Positions 46,566-54,634 are shown, counted from the first letter of the stretch. The stretch: 64,000 nt of DNA from Spartinivicinus marinus (GCF_026309355.1 NZ_JAPJZK010000001.1:2624501-2688500), one strand, 5' to 3'. A program made the numbers and translations. Notes: a model not told the origin generated them from the sequence alone.

Positions 46566-47384
46566 ATGACAGACCAATATGCAGTTGTCGGTAATCCTAT
46601 TGCTCATAGTAAATCCCCTGTTATTCACCAGTTGTTTGCAGGAACAACCAACCAAGATTTAACCTATAATACACTGCTAGCCCCATTAGAAGCCTTTGAG
46701 GAAACCATAAAAGATTTCTTTGCTCAAGGCGGTAAAGGCCTTAATGTCACGGTGCCATTTAAACAAAATGCTTGGCATTATGCTCAGCAGTTAACCGAGG
46801 CTGCTAAGCGGGCTGGAGCTGTTAATACCCTTTGGCTTGATCAAGAAAATCAATTGTGCGGTGATAATACAGATGGTGTAGGCTTGGTAACTGATTTAGA
46901 AATTAACCAACAAGTGGCACTGAAAAATAAAAAAATACTGATTTTAGGTGCAGGCGGTGCAGTTAGAGGAATATTAGAACCAGTAATTGCAAAGCAACCT
47001 GCCAAAATTACTATTGCAAATCGAACCGTAGTAAAAGCAGATAAACTGGCCGACGATTTTGCAGACTTAATGGCAATGGAAGCTGTTAATTTTAGCGAAT
47101 TAAGTGAAACCTTTGATATTATTATTAATGGTACCTCTGCTAGTTTACATGGTAATATCCCACCATTGCCAGAGGTGGTTATTGATCCGCAGACCATATG
47201 TTATGACATGATGTATAGTGCAGAAGCAACACCATTTAACCAGTGGGCAGAACAAAAAGGATCACAAAAGCAGATTGATGGTTTAGGTATGCTTGTCGAG
47301 CAGGCCGCTGCTGCGTTTCACATTTGGCGTGGTGTTAAGCCAACGACAAAAGATGTGATAGAAAAAATGAGGCGAGAGTTGTAG
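46566..47384 (+). CDS. aroE: Shikimate 5-dehydrogenase
   Basis: 272 residues, the same as E. coli. NPIAHSKSPVIHQLFA, LNVTVPFKQNAWHYA (catalytic Lys), NTDGVGLVTDLE and KILILGAGGAVRGILEPVI (NADP motif) are intact. GAGAGGAGAGTAGAACATG gives the start. It reduces dehydroshikimate in aromatic amino-acid synthesis. Confidence 0.97.
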   Translation: MTDQYAVVGNPIAHSKSPVIHQLFAGTTNQDLTYNTLLAPLEAFEETIKDFFAQGGKGLNVTVPFKQNAWHYAQQLTEAAKRAGAVNTLWLDQENQLCGDNTDGVGLVTDLEINQQVALKNKKILILGAGGAVRGILEPVIAKQPAKITIANRTVVKADKLADDFADLMAMEAVNFSELSETFDIIINGTSASLHGNIPPLPEVVIDPQTICYDMMYSAEATPFNQWAEQKGSQKQIDGLGMLVEQAAAAFHIWRGVKPTTKDVIEKMRREL

Positions 47385-47401
47385 GGGCGTGGCGCGCCTA
47401 C
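47381..47401. terminator. Possible bidirectional hairpin
   Basis: GTAGGGGCG / CGCGCCTAC forms a GC-rich imperfect stem at the aroE stop codon, between convergent aroE and kinase genes. Confidence 0.3.
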
Positions 47402-47420
47402 ATTTGCTCTGAAGAAAACT

Positions 47421-49097
47421 TTACAATAACCACCGCTTTAACACTTGTTGGAGTTGTTCTAATTTAACAGGCTTAGTTAAATAGTCATTCATTCCTGCGG
47501 CTAAATATTCTTCCTGATCACCTTCCATTGCATTAGCAGTTAAAGCAATAATGGGCAGCTTAGACAGATTAGTGCGGCGAATGACTTGAGTTGCCTCTAT
47601 ACCATCCATAACAGGCATTTGAATATCCATTAGTATTAAAGATAACTCTGCAGAGTTGATGATATCGATAGCTTGTTGTCCATTCTCTGCTTTTAAACAA
47701 GAAAATCCTATTTTATTAAGCATTTTAGTTGTTATCATTAAATTAGTTGCATTGTCATCTACGACTAAAATAGGAGCAAGTGAAGGTAGTTGTTCTAGTA
47801 TGGATGGAGAGCTTGGCTCCTGTTCATCTCGTTCGTAAACATAGGGTTTTCCTAGTAATAAATTAATAAAAGTATTAGGTCTGAGAGGCTTCAGTAAATT
47901 GTATTGAGCTTGAGGAAACAGTTTGTTTTTGCTTCTATGTGGCCATTTTATGGTAATTATTAAGTATTGTTGTAATTGTTTAGTAGAAGATAAACTTTCT
48001 AAGTCTTGTTCAGTGATAATGTCTAAGTCTAACCAAATTTGTGCAATCTTAAATTTTTGTAGTTCACTTAATAATATTTTTTTATTTTGAATGAATATAA
48101 CTTGTCTATTGCAGGCTTCACATTGAATTGTAAACATCTTTTGTAAAATGTTATCAGTTACCCAAGCAATAACAGGCACTTTAGTATATTGAGCCATGTG
48201 CCAGCCTTCAACAATAGGGGGTAAGCTGACTGAAAACCAAAACGTACTACCTTTACCTTCTGTAGATTTAAAACCAATACTACCTTGCATTAGCTGTACT
48301 AAGCCTTTCGAAATAGCCAGGCCAAGTCCTGTTCCTTCAACAGGCTTATGCTTAATATTATGAACTTGTTGGAATTCAGTAAAAAGTTTTTGTTGGTTAT
48401 GTTTAGCTATGCCTCTGCCTGTATCCTCTATTGAGAAATGTAAGGTTGTTGTTTGTTGATTTTTTTCTAGAGTTCTTATGTGAATATAAATACCACCTTT
48501 GTCTGTGAATTTTATTGCGTTAGTTAATAAATTTAAAATAACTTGTCGCAAACGACCTTCATCACCTGTTAACTTCAGTGGAACTTCTTGTTCTATAGCA
48601 CAACCAATAGAAATAAGTTTTTTTTCTGCAATTGGTGCAATTGTAGAAACGATTTGGCTCATTAAGTCAAATAAATTAAAATTTTTTTCTACAAGCGTAT
48701 ACTTACCTGAGTTTATTTTTGAGTAATCTAGAATATCATTTAATATATTAAGCAACGCTTCAGTTGACCGTCTAATTACCTCTACTTGCTCTTGCTGTTC
48801 TGAAGATAATTGGCTTAATGCTAGTAGTTGAGCCATGCCTAAAATACCATTCATAGGAGTACGTATTTCATGGCTCATTTGAGCTAAAAAGGTGCTTTTG
48901 GCTTCAGACGCCGCTACGGCCTTGTCTTTTGCTTCCGCAAGTTTAAGTGCTTTTTCCTTTAGATCTATTTGCTGAGTCTTTAATTTTTCATTTATTTCAT
49001 AAAGTTGACGGCTTTTTTCTTCGAGTAGTCTTTCTGCTTCTTGACGAGCAGCCCTTTCACGGTTTAAACGCCGTAACCAAACTTCATCATTTGCCAT
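47421..49097 (-). CDS. Hybrid sensor histidine kinase with receiver domain, H-NOX partner
   Basis: 558 residues, no membrane segments. Coiled-coil at 1-60, HisKA domain with His76 in FLAQMSHEIRTPMNGILGM, ATPase domain (LLTNAIKFTDKGG, FSIEDTGRGI, GTGLGLAISKGLVQLMQGSIGF), a linker of about 130 residues that seems to be a degenerate receiver-like fold, and a C-terminal receiver with VVDDNATN and Asp491 in LMDIQMPVMDG. The start codon overlaps the H-NOX gene by 11 bp, so the two products are made together. In such pairs NO-bound H-NOX inhibits the kinase, as established for HnoK/HqsK systems. Output partner is not encoded here. Confidence 0.93.
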   Translation of the reverse strand: MANDEVWLRRLNRERAARQEAERLLEEKSRQLYEINEKLKTQQIDLKEKALKLAEAKDKAVAASEAKSTFLAQMSHEIRTPMNGILGMAQLLALSQLSSEQQEQVEVIRRSTEALLNILNDILDYSKINSGKYTLVEKNFNLFDLMSQIVSTIAPIAEKKLISIGCAIEQEVPLKLTGDEGRLRQVILNLLTNAIKFTDKGGIYIHIRTLEKNQQTTTLHFSIEDTGRGIAKHNQQKLFTEFQQVHNIKHKPVEGTGLGLAISKGLVQLMQGSIGFKSTEGKGSTFWFSVSLPPIVEGWHMAQYTKVPVIAWVTDNILQKMFTIQCEACNRQVIFIQNKKILLSELQKFKIAQIWLDLDIITEQDLESLSSTKQLQQYLIITIKWPHRSKNKLFPQAQYNLLKPLRPNTFINLLLGKPYVYERDEQEPSSPSILEQLPSLAPILVVDDNATNLMITTKMLNKIGFSCLKAENGQQAIDIINSAELSLILMDIQMPVMDGIEATQVIRRTNLSKLPIIALTANAMEGDQEEYLAAGMNDYLTKPVKLEQLQQVLKRWLL

Positions 49098-49644
49098 AGC
49101 CGTTTACATCATTTATACAAAATAAAGCTTCGTAGGGAGGGTACTCGCTTATATTATGTCTTGTCAGTTCTAACTTTTCATTATAATGGGCGATACATCC
49201 TTTAATTAATCCTTCAGCAAGATCTGCTAGCGGACGTGATGACTGATAGCGGATCTTTAGCTCTTTTTTGTCTATATGTATTACCTCAAATTTAGGTATA
49301 TCTGCATCAGGATACAACTTTTTAACTTCTACATGAATATGATCATCTAGTTTTTCTAACATTTGAAAAGTACCAGTAATATCAGTCAGTAATTCTTGGT
49401 AAATGCTAGCTAAACGTCCAAAGAGGTAGAACCCAAAAAACTGTAGTAGTTCTTTAACTGTTTTATCAGAATGTTTGCTTAAGACGTCTATTAAGGCTAG
49501 TAATTCACTGATATCATAACTGCCAATAGATGTATAAATACCCTTAGATGGCAGGTTTGTTTCACTTAGCAAAATATCTACCATTTCTGGGGAAAAATAT
49601 TTTTCCGCCATATCTATGAATTCGGTAAAAATAATGCCTTTCAT
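49087..49644 (-). CDS. hnoX: H-NOX (haem nitric oxide-binding) protein
   Basis: 185 residues. KGIIFTEFIDMAEKYFSPEMVDILL is the family opening. The proximal haem ligand is His104 in IHVEVKKLYPDA and the haem-clamping YxSxR motif is Tyr133-Ser135-Arg137. The residue aligning with the distal Tyr140 of oxygen-binding Thermoanaerobacter H-NOX is Leu142, which predicts selective NO binding without stable O2 binding. Upstream of and overlapping the hybrid kinase gene. Role likely in NO control of biofilm or motility through the kinase. Confidence 0.92.
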   Translation of the reverse strand: MKGIIFTEFIDMAEKYFSPEMVDILLSETNLPSKGIYTSIGSYDISELLALIDVLSKHSDKTVKELLQFFGFYLFGRLASIYQELLTDITGTFQMLEKLDDHIHVEVKKLYPDADIPKFEVIHIDKKELKIRYQSSRPLADLAEGLIKGCIAHYNEKLELTRHNISEYPPYEALFCINDVNGYGK

Positions 49645-49900
49645 CTGGTGTTTCCGCTGTATGATAATGACGCAGAGCGTATTTTTTTAAATCCACTGAC
49701 GTATATTGTATTTTAGCTTAAAATTGTTGTAATGCTGAAGGTTTGGATGAGGATTGTCCTTAAAAGAGGATAGTGGAATTAAAGATTTATAAATCAATTG
49801 TTACAGAAAAAAGATACAATACTTTATTACTGATTTATAGGTGTTAAAATTTATTTTAATGTTGCGTGGATTGATTTTTTTATTTTAAGTGAACAGTTTG

Positions 49901-49923
49901 ATGGGGTATTTTATCCACCCCAT
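49901..49923. terminator. Possible hairpin downstream of the endosialidase-chaperone-like gene
   Basis: ATGGGGT / ACCCCAT pair around a 9-nt loop, 11 bp beyond the stop codon of the minus-strand gene. No T-tract. Confidence 0.3.
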
Positions 49924-49933
49924 TATTAGTTTT

Positions 49934-50374
49934 TTATAGCCCCAATTCTTGCCTTAAAGCTTCATTCTCACGTTTTAGCTCTTTCACAGATTCTATTAAA
50001 ACACCTAAAAGGCCAGCATAGTTAACTTGCTTGAAACCTGTTTTTGGTGAAGTGCTTACAAGTTCAGGAAATACTTGTTCAACATTTTGTGCTATAACGC
50101 CAATATCTTTTTGGTTATTGCTACGCCACTCAAAACTTACACCATTTATCTGTACAACTTTATCAAGTGCATTATCAACAAGGGTGATATTTTGTTTGAG
50201 ATTTTGGTCACTGAAGCGAGGTCTTGGAAGTGAATCAGCATAATCCATTACGCATTTAAGTTGCTCCTTCCATGTTGCTAACTGGTTACATTTATCTGGA
50301 GTATTAGCTGCATAGGATGTAAGAGTGAGTGAAGTTAAACAGAAAGTTGCTATAAATTTTTTCATGCATGACAC
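49934..50374 (-). CDS. Stand-alone secreted endosialidase-chaperone (S74) domain protein
   Basis: 146 residues. Signal peptide KKFIATFCLTSLTLTSYAA. The mature part carries the intramolecular chaperone (peptidase S74) pattern found at the end of phage tailspikes: SDQNLKQNITLVDNALDKVVQINGVSFEWR, KDIGVIAQNVEQVFPELV and VNYAGLLGVLIESVKELKRENEALRQEL. The SD pair before the LKQNI segment holds the cleavage site in known members. Here there is no fibre portion before it, only a signal peptide, a short Cys-containing region and Pro/Arg spacer. Likely a secreted protein in its own right. Role unknown. Confidence 0.75.
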   Translation of the reverse strand: MSCMKKFIATFCLTSLTLTSYAANTPDKCNQLATWKEQLKCVMDYADSLPRPRFSDQNLKQNITLVDNALDKVVQINGVSFEWRSNNQKDIGVIAQNVEQVFPELVSTSPKTGFKQVNYAGLLGVLIESVKELKRENEALRQELGL

Positions 50375-50495
50375 CCGTACTTGATTTATATCATTGTTTC
50401 CTGTTTATTATCAAGTTATACGTCACTGGTTTTATATGGTAAATGTGAAACAAATTGTAACGAAAGTTTAATATTTTTTATGATCTATTTAATAC

Positions 50496-50864
50496 CTATT
50501 GGCTTTCTTCATTTCTAGCTTGAGATAAGGCTGATGCTAATAAGCCGGTTGGTACTGCAACAAAGCCGAGTCCAATAGTTAGAATTATAAATGTGAACAT
50601 TCTGCCGCCGAGCGTTATTGGGTATACATCCCCATAGCCAACTGTTGTCAAGGTGGCAACAGCCCACCACAGGCTGTGAAATACTGACTTAAACTGTTCT
50701 GGTTGGGCTGCATTTTCAAAATAATAAATACCTACCGCAGATAAATACAATAAGATAAGAGCAGTAAAGCCAAATACAAGAAGTTCTCCTCTGGCGATAA
50801 CGAGTGCTCTGTGATAGTGCCTGATTGTTTGAGAGTAACGAATTATTTTTAAGATTCTTAACAT
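50496..50864 (-). CDS. Voltage-gated potassium channel, pore half (split gene)
   Basis: 122 residues. Begins with the second half of an S4-like helix and linker (LRILKIIRYSQTIRHY), then S5 (ELLVFGFTALILLYLSAVGIYYF), the pore helix and the filter (SLWWAVATLTTVGYGDVYPIT, TVGYGD), and S6 (MFTFIILTIGLGFVAVPTGLLASAL). Its start ATG lies inside the stop of the preceding gene (ATGTTAA). The two products together equal one Kv channel subunit. It is either a frameshifted gene or a naturally split one. Confidence 0.8.
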   Translation of the reverse strand: MLRILKIIRYSQTIRHYHRALVIARGELLVFGFTALILLYLSAVGIYYFENAAQPEQFKSVFHSLWWAVATLTTVGYGDVYPITLGGRMFTFIILTIGLGFVAVPTGLLASALSQARNEESQ

Positions 50865-51208
50865 CTAAATAGCCTGATCACTCGCAATGACCTCAAGTCA
50901 AGGCTTGTTGTAATATAAAAGGGTAAAACAGCTAATAAATCAATAATTCCATAAAAACTGAAAATATAACTTAGCTTTTGCTCTGAATAATAAACCCTAT
51001 ATAGGTATTCAACTGTAAAAAAACTAATGGTTATAAGTTCGATGTAGTTTAGCAATTGCTGAGTTGGGTTTGCCAAGTTGGGTAGGGTTTCAATAGAAAA
51101 GCTCACTACTGATAAAATAATAAAAAAATAAATTAAGTAGTTACAGAATTTTTTAGCTTGCTCCCTTATATGATTAATACCATTCTTTGCAGTTGTTGTG
51201 TTATCCAT
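50858..51208 (-). CDS. Voltage-gated potassium channel, voltage-sensor half (split gene)
   Basis: 116 residues. S1 (NYLIYFFIILSVVSFSIETLP), S2 (LLNYIELITISFFTVEYLYRVYYS), S3 (YIFSFYGIIDLLAVLPFYITTS) and the start of S4 (DLRSLRVIRLFR) are recognisable. The frame ends two codons after RLFR. The next frame resumes at once with LRILKIIRYS, the natural continuation, so one base is missing relative to a fused gene. Stop and start codons overlap, which would allow translational coupling. Confidence 0.8.
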   Translation of the reverse strand: MDNTTTAKNGINHIREQAKKFCNYLIYFFIILSVVSFSIETLPNLANPTQQLLNYIELITISFFTVEYLYRVYYSEQKLSYIFSFYGIIDLLAVLPFYITTSLDLRSLRVIRLFRC

Positions 51209-51489
51209 TGTATTGCTCTTGTCTTATCCGTGACGTGATATAGGGAAATCTAGTTTACTAAGAAAGTTGCTTCAACTTGATCAATTTGAAGTAGTTATCT
51301 CATACGGGGGGTTAGTACGCATGTAAAAATAAAAGGCGACAGAATGATGTTATAGCGGACTAGGTATTTTATGGGACAAACTGTTTAACGGCTTGTGTCA
51401 CTGCTATTGATTGATAGGTACTTTGAGAAATTGCGTGATACTCGATAATTTCATGAAGCTGCAGAAGGGGATAAATACTTGATTTTTAA
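51209..51489. other. Intergenic DNA left of the attachment site
   Basis: 280 bp with no gene, repeat or RNA recognised. Chromosomal side of the prophage border. Confidence 0.4.
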
Positions 51490-51537
51490 TGGCGCGCCCT
51501 AGAGGATTCGAACCTCTGGCCTTTGCCTCCGGAGGGC
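51490..51537 (-). tRNA. 3' fragment of tRNA-Arg(CCG), probable prophage attachment site
   Basis: On the minus strand this is the tRNA from the anticodon stem to CCA: GCCCTCCGGAGGC, a T-arm reading AGAGGTTCGAATCCTCT and the CGCGCCA end. The anticodon is CCG. It is very like E. coli tRNA-Arg(CCG) as I remember it from that point on. Sequence on the 5' side of the anticodon stem (51538 onward) no longer matches a tRNA. About 28 nucleotides of the D-arm half are missing, so it is not a functional gene. A 3' tRNA duplicate is the usual trace of integration at a tRNA gene. Confidence 0.8.
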
Positions 51538-51692
51538 GTCATGACAACATGACAGTTATGTTAACTATCTGATTATTAAAGGCTTTATTTGTAATAATTC
51601 TGTCTTGTGAAGCTATTTGGACAATGTTTACTTTCGAATTGCGTAGCATTAGTGTGACACTCAAAATAGGCTTTTTCTAGCTATGCGACAGG

Positions 51693-52046
51693 TTAGTCCT
51701 GGCATTCTCTATCCCACATCTTCTCAACCAAGTCCATAACAGTATCAGCATATTCGGGGTCCTTATCACACAGATCAACCAGCATACTGAATACTTTGGA
51801 TAACCGTTGACCACCATTATGGCCTGTTGACAACCAAATTAAGTCTCTACTCAGTTCATCACAGACTTGTTGTGCATAGTCGAGGCCCATGTCGCCACTA
51901 GATATTATTTTGCGGTTAGTTTCCCACTTATTGCTTAACGTTTGAGCAAGCTGTCTAACCGAAATATTTTGGATATCTAACTCCTGTCTGATACGGGCTT
52001 GTCTTTGCTTAACTCTTTTACTAACTGTTTGATTACTACTCATCAT
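51693..52046 (-). CDS. Phage-repressor-like DNA-binding protein
   Basis: 117 residues. N-terminal basic region KRVKQRQARIRQELDIQNISVRQLAQTLSNKWETNRKIISSGDMGLDYAQQVCDELSRDLIWLSTG has helix-turn-helix character (VRQLAQTL...). The C-terminal 40 residues are acidic. It faces away from a plus-strand gene across a 257-bp gap with palindromic operators, as in prophage repressor/early-gene switches. The assignment is by position and motif, not by a recognised family. Confidence 0.5.
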   Translation of the reverse strand: MMSSNQTVSKRVKQRQARIRQELDIQNISVRQLAQTLSNKWETNRKIISSGDMGLDYAQQVCDELSRDLIWLSTGHNGGQRLSKVFSMLVDLCDKDPEYADTVMDLVEKMWDRECQD

Positions 52047-52098
52047 GAACGCATTTTAAACAAGTGGTATACAAAATTGCACTAACGATCTCAAATTT

Positions 52099-52118
52099 TT
52101 GGGTGATATCTCACCCAA
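52099..52118. promoter_or_regulatory. Palindromic operator 1
   Basis: TTGGGTGA TATC TCACCCAA is a perfect 8-bp inverted repeat with a 4-bp spacer, 53 bp before the repressor-like gene start. Typical dimeric repressor operator. Confidence 0.6.
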
Positions 52119-52152
52119 CCAATCATTCTAAATAAGCAATTAGTTGTATATC

Positions 52153-52171
52153 TGGGTGGGATTCTTACCCA
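52153..52171. promoter_or_regulatory. Palindromic operator 2
   Basis: TGGGT..ACCCA with a TGGGTGGG/TTACCCA form is a weaker version of operator 1, 35 bp away. The pair resembles a phage operator set. Confidence 0.5.
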
Positions 52172-52303
52172 AACGCCCGATTGATTATTTTGTGTGCTTT
52201 ATTTCACAATCATTTATGCTGTATATTTGGGCAGTGTAAAACGAGTAGACAGTTCTACTACTCACACAAGACAGGTAAGGACTATTTATAGAAGGAATTC
52301 GAA

Positions 52304-52579
52304 ATGAAAAATCTTAGTCCCGACGACTGTCAGCCTTTTAACTATTCCAATATAAAAACAATTGCTGACAGACGCTCAAAATACATTGCGAAGAAATTGA
52401 CCCATATAAGAGATAGACACGGGACCATCATTGATGTGGAGGAACTAGCAAATGAAGTAAATCTATTAATTCACCAACAGTATATGCTTTTGAATTGCAT
52501 TATGAGACTTGATCGATTACATACACAACAAACACAGTATGCCTATCAATGTTTTATAGTTAATGATAATAATTATTGA
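52304..52579 (+). CDS. Hypothetical prophage early protein
   Basis: 91 residues, first gene on the plus strand after the operators. Basic mid-part (DRRSKYIAKKLTHIRDRHG) and acidic/hydrophobic helix (IIDVEELANEVNLLIHQQ). GAAGGAATTCGAAATG gives the start. Family not recognised; position is that of a cro-like or small regulatory gene. Confidence 0.5.
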   Translation: MKNLSPDDCQPFNYSNIKTIADRRSKYIAKKLTHIRDRHGTIIDVEELANEVNLLIHQQYMLLNCIMRLDRLHTQQTQYAYQCFIVNDNNY

Positions 52580-52792
52580 ATACAATAAAGGAGATAAATT
52601 AATTTTTGAATATACAATAAAATATACAACCTCAATTAAAATGCAGTAAATAAGGATTACCTCTCGATGCCGGCAAGAGAGGTAAATTAAATAAACAAGC
52701 TACTCAAATTTTAAACCTGACTTTTTACCAGCAGAGCCAATTAGTGTTGTCTAAACTACTTATTAGAAGACAGTTAGTAGTGGTGCAGTACA

Positions 52793-54190
52793 ATGATTCA
52801 GTGGTCGCGCGTTGGTGATAAAGATTCTGGTGGCAATACGATAGTTGAAGGTAGTCCAAACCATATTGAGGATGGCAAGCCCGTTGCTCGTGTGGGTGAT
52901 AAATTGAGTGATGGCAGTGTTATCCTTACTGGGCATCCATGTATTTTAGTTGATGATAAACCAGTTGCTATGGTTGGTAGTAAAGTCAGCAATGGCAATG
53001 TACTAGTTTCAAATGACTCTATTACTCAGCTTGGGTTTGAGCAAGTTGGCTATAGCTCAGTTAGCTCTGCTAAAGAGGGTCTTTCAGCAGCAGGATTACT
53101 TAGAGATATAAGCCCAAACAACGTAACATCTGAAAGCTTGGTCTCTCAGTTTATAGCACCTTCACAGGATCAAAACTTGGTTGATGTAACGATTAAAGTT
53201 GTTGATTTTAAAGGTTGCCCTATTCCAGAAGCATCAGTTAACGGAACCAATACCAATGAGCAAGGAATAGTCGTCTTAAAAATTCCAGAAGGTCAAACTG
53301 AACTTGAAATAAGCAAGCAATTAAGCCCTCTTAATGATTCACTAATGTATGATAAAGTACAGATACATGCTTCCCAACATAAGATACATAAAGTCGTGTT
53401 GCGAACTGAAATATTCTCAGCGATTGGGAAATTAAAAGTCACATTTTGCAATGACATAAATAAAGAGAGCCTGTTTGGCACACATATTTGTACTCATGAT
53501 GAGTACAAAGAGTTAATTAAAGAGTCAAAACAACCTGATCATGATTGGGATAACTTGGACTACTTAGGCCACGCATTTGTTAAAGCTTTGCGAGCAGTCG
53601 GTCTAGGTGGCGATCCAGCACAATCTAACTTAGCTCAGTTTAAAAATACTTGGGTAAAAGATAATAAAACAGGCATCACCTTATCAGCTAGAAGGCATAA
53701 CATCATGCCTGAAGTTATTGCAGGAATAGCTTGGTCAGAAGCAGGAGGAGATGCAGGCTTACTAAATATAGTTGGTCATGAAGTAAGGTCAATGACAGAA
53801 TGGCTTGAAATTACTCGGGCTCCAGAAAAAACCTCTTTTGGTGATGTTGAAATACAAATTAGAAGAGTTGCTGAAACTGGGGGAGTGGATAAAAAGTTAA
53901 CTTACTGCAATAGAGTCGATGTTATTAACTTATTGAAAAATGAACAAGTCAATATAGCTGTTGTTACTAAGTACCTTGCTGATATGCTTTCACAAATTTA
54001 TCCAGGTTACACTAAAAGTGATTTTGACCGTTACAAAATAGAGCTTTCAGGATATCTATACAACATGGGTTATCCACATAAACTATTAGGCAGAAATGCA
54101 AACTTAGATATCATACGGCAACGAGGTATTTCAAACTATGGTCATGATTTATACAGAAAAATTGACAAAATGAGAGAACTCTTAAAATAA
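52793..54190 (+). CDS. PAAR-domain protein with C-terminal putative effector domain
   Basis: 465 residues. Residues 1-80 form a PAAR tip (RVGDKDSGGNTIVEGSP..DGKPVARVGDKLSDGSVILTGHPCILVDDKPVAMVGSKVSNG), the cone that closes a contractile spike. A central beta-rich domain (130-220, DVTIKVVDFKGCPIPEASVNGTNTNEQG) is carboxypeptidase-regulatory-like. The C-terminal part (about 230-465) has IMPEVIAGIAWSEAGGD, in which Glu316 could be a catalytic acid, and GYLYNMGYPHKLLGRNANLDIIRQRGISNYG, reminiscent of lysozyme-like or peptidoglycan-acting effectors. No signal peptide. A membrane-protein gene begins 1 bp after the stop. Enzyme class unproven. Confidence 0.7.
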   Translation: MIQWSRVGDKDSGGNTIVEGSPNHIEDGKPVARVGDKLSDGSVILTGHPCILVDDKPVAMVGSKVSNGNVLVSNDSITQLGFEQVGYSSVSSAKEGLSAAGLLRDISPNNVTSESLVSQFIAPSQDQNLVDVTIKVVDFKGCPIPEASVNGTNTNEQGIVVLKIPEGQTELEISKQLSPLNDSLMYDKVQIHASQHKIHKVVLRTEIFSAIGKLKVTFCNDINKESLFGTHICTHDEYKELIKESKQPDHDWDNLDYLGHAFVKALRAVGLGGDPAQSNLAQFKNTWVKDNKTGITLSARRHNIMPEVIAGIAWSEAGGDAGLLNIVGHEVRSMTEWLEITRAPEKTSFGDVEIQIRRVAETGGVDKKLTYCNRVDVINLLKNEQVNIAVVTKYLADMLSQIYPGYTKSDFDRYKIELSGYLYNMGYPHKLLGRNANLDIIRQRGISNYGHDLYRKIDKMRELLK

Positions 54191-54191
54191 T

Positions 54192-54500
54192 ATGAGCTAC
54201 ACGATAGAAATATTAAAACGTATAGTGTTGTACTTATTGCTCATATTCAATTGGGTTTTCTTTTTCCCTCTTGGTAGCACAGACCCAAATGAGTATAAGT
54301 TTTTTGATCCTGATACCGTAACTCCTGCTGATCCAGATGATGTTCTTGGTGCTAATATAATGGCATTTCTAATGGTATCCTTGTCGTTAATACTTTACTA
54401 TTTTAGTAAGTCAATACAGGTAAAGCTGGAAAGAAAGATTATTAGAGTGCTTGCGTTATTACCTATCATCCTTTGTATTTTGTTACGGCTTACCTGGTAA
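54192..54500 (+). CDS. Small membrane protein, probable immunity protein
   Basis: 102 residues with three hydrophobic segments (IVLYLLLIFNWVFFFPLG, ANIMAFLMVSLSLILYYF, VLALLPIILCILLRL) and an exported acidic loop (TDPNEYKFFDPDTVTPADPDD). The start follows the PAAR gene stop by one base, indicating coupled translation. Such effector-membrane protein pairs are typical of antibacterial toxins and their periplasmic immunity proteins. Family not recognised. Confidence 0.55.
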   Translation: MSYTIEILKRIVLYLLLIFNWVFFFPLGSTDPNEYKFFDPDTVTPADPDDVLGANIMAFLMVSLSLILYYFSKSIQVKLERKIIRVLALLPIILCILLRLTW

Positions 54501-54570
54501 TTCAATATACCTTCTTGAGCATGGGACTATATTTTATCGTCCGTACAGACGCAGATAATTAACGCTTCTG

Positions 54571-54628
54571 CTTGCTGGGTGTTTAGACCAGAGTTAGTCT
54601 GGATATGTAAACAAACACCAGCAAGGAG
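54571..54628. promoter_or_regulatory. Nested inverted repeat in the 5' leader of the next gene
   Basis: Outer arms CTTGCTGGGTGTTT (54571-54584) and AAACACCAGCAAG (54613-54625) pair with one bulged base. Inside them CCAGA / TCTGG (54588-54602) form a second stem. The right arm runs into the AAGGAG ribosome site (54623-54628), so the folded RNA could hide that site. Confidence 0.5.
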
Positions 54629-54634
54629 AGCATG

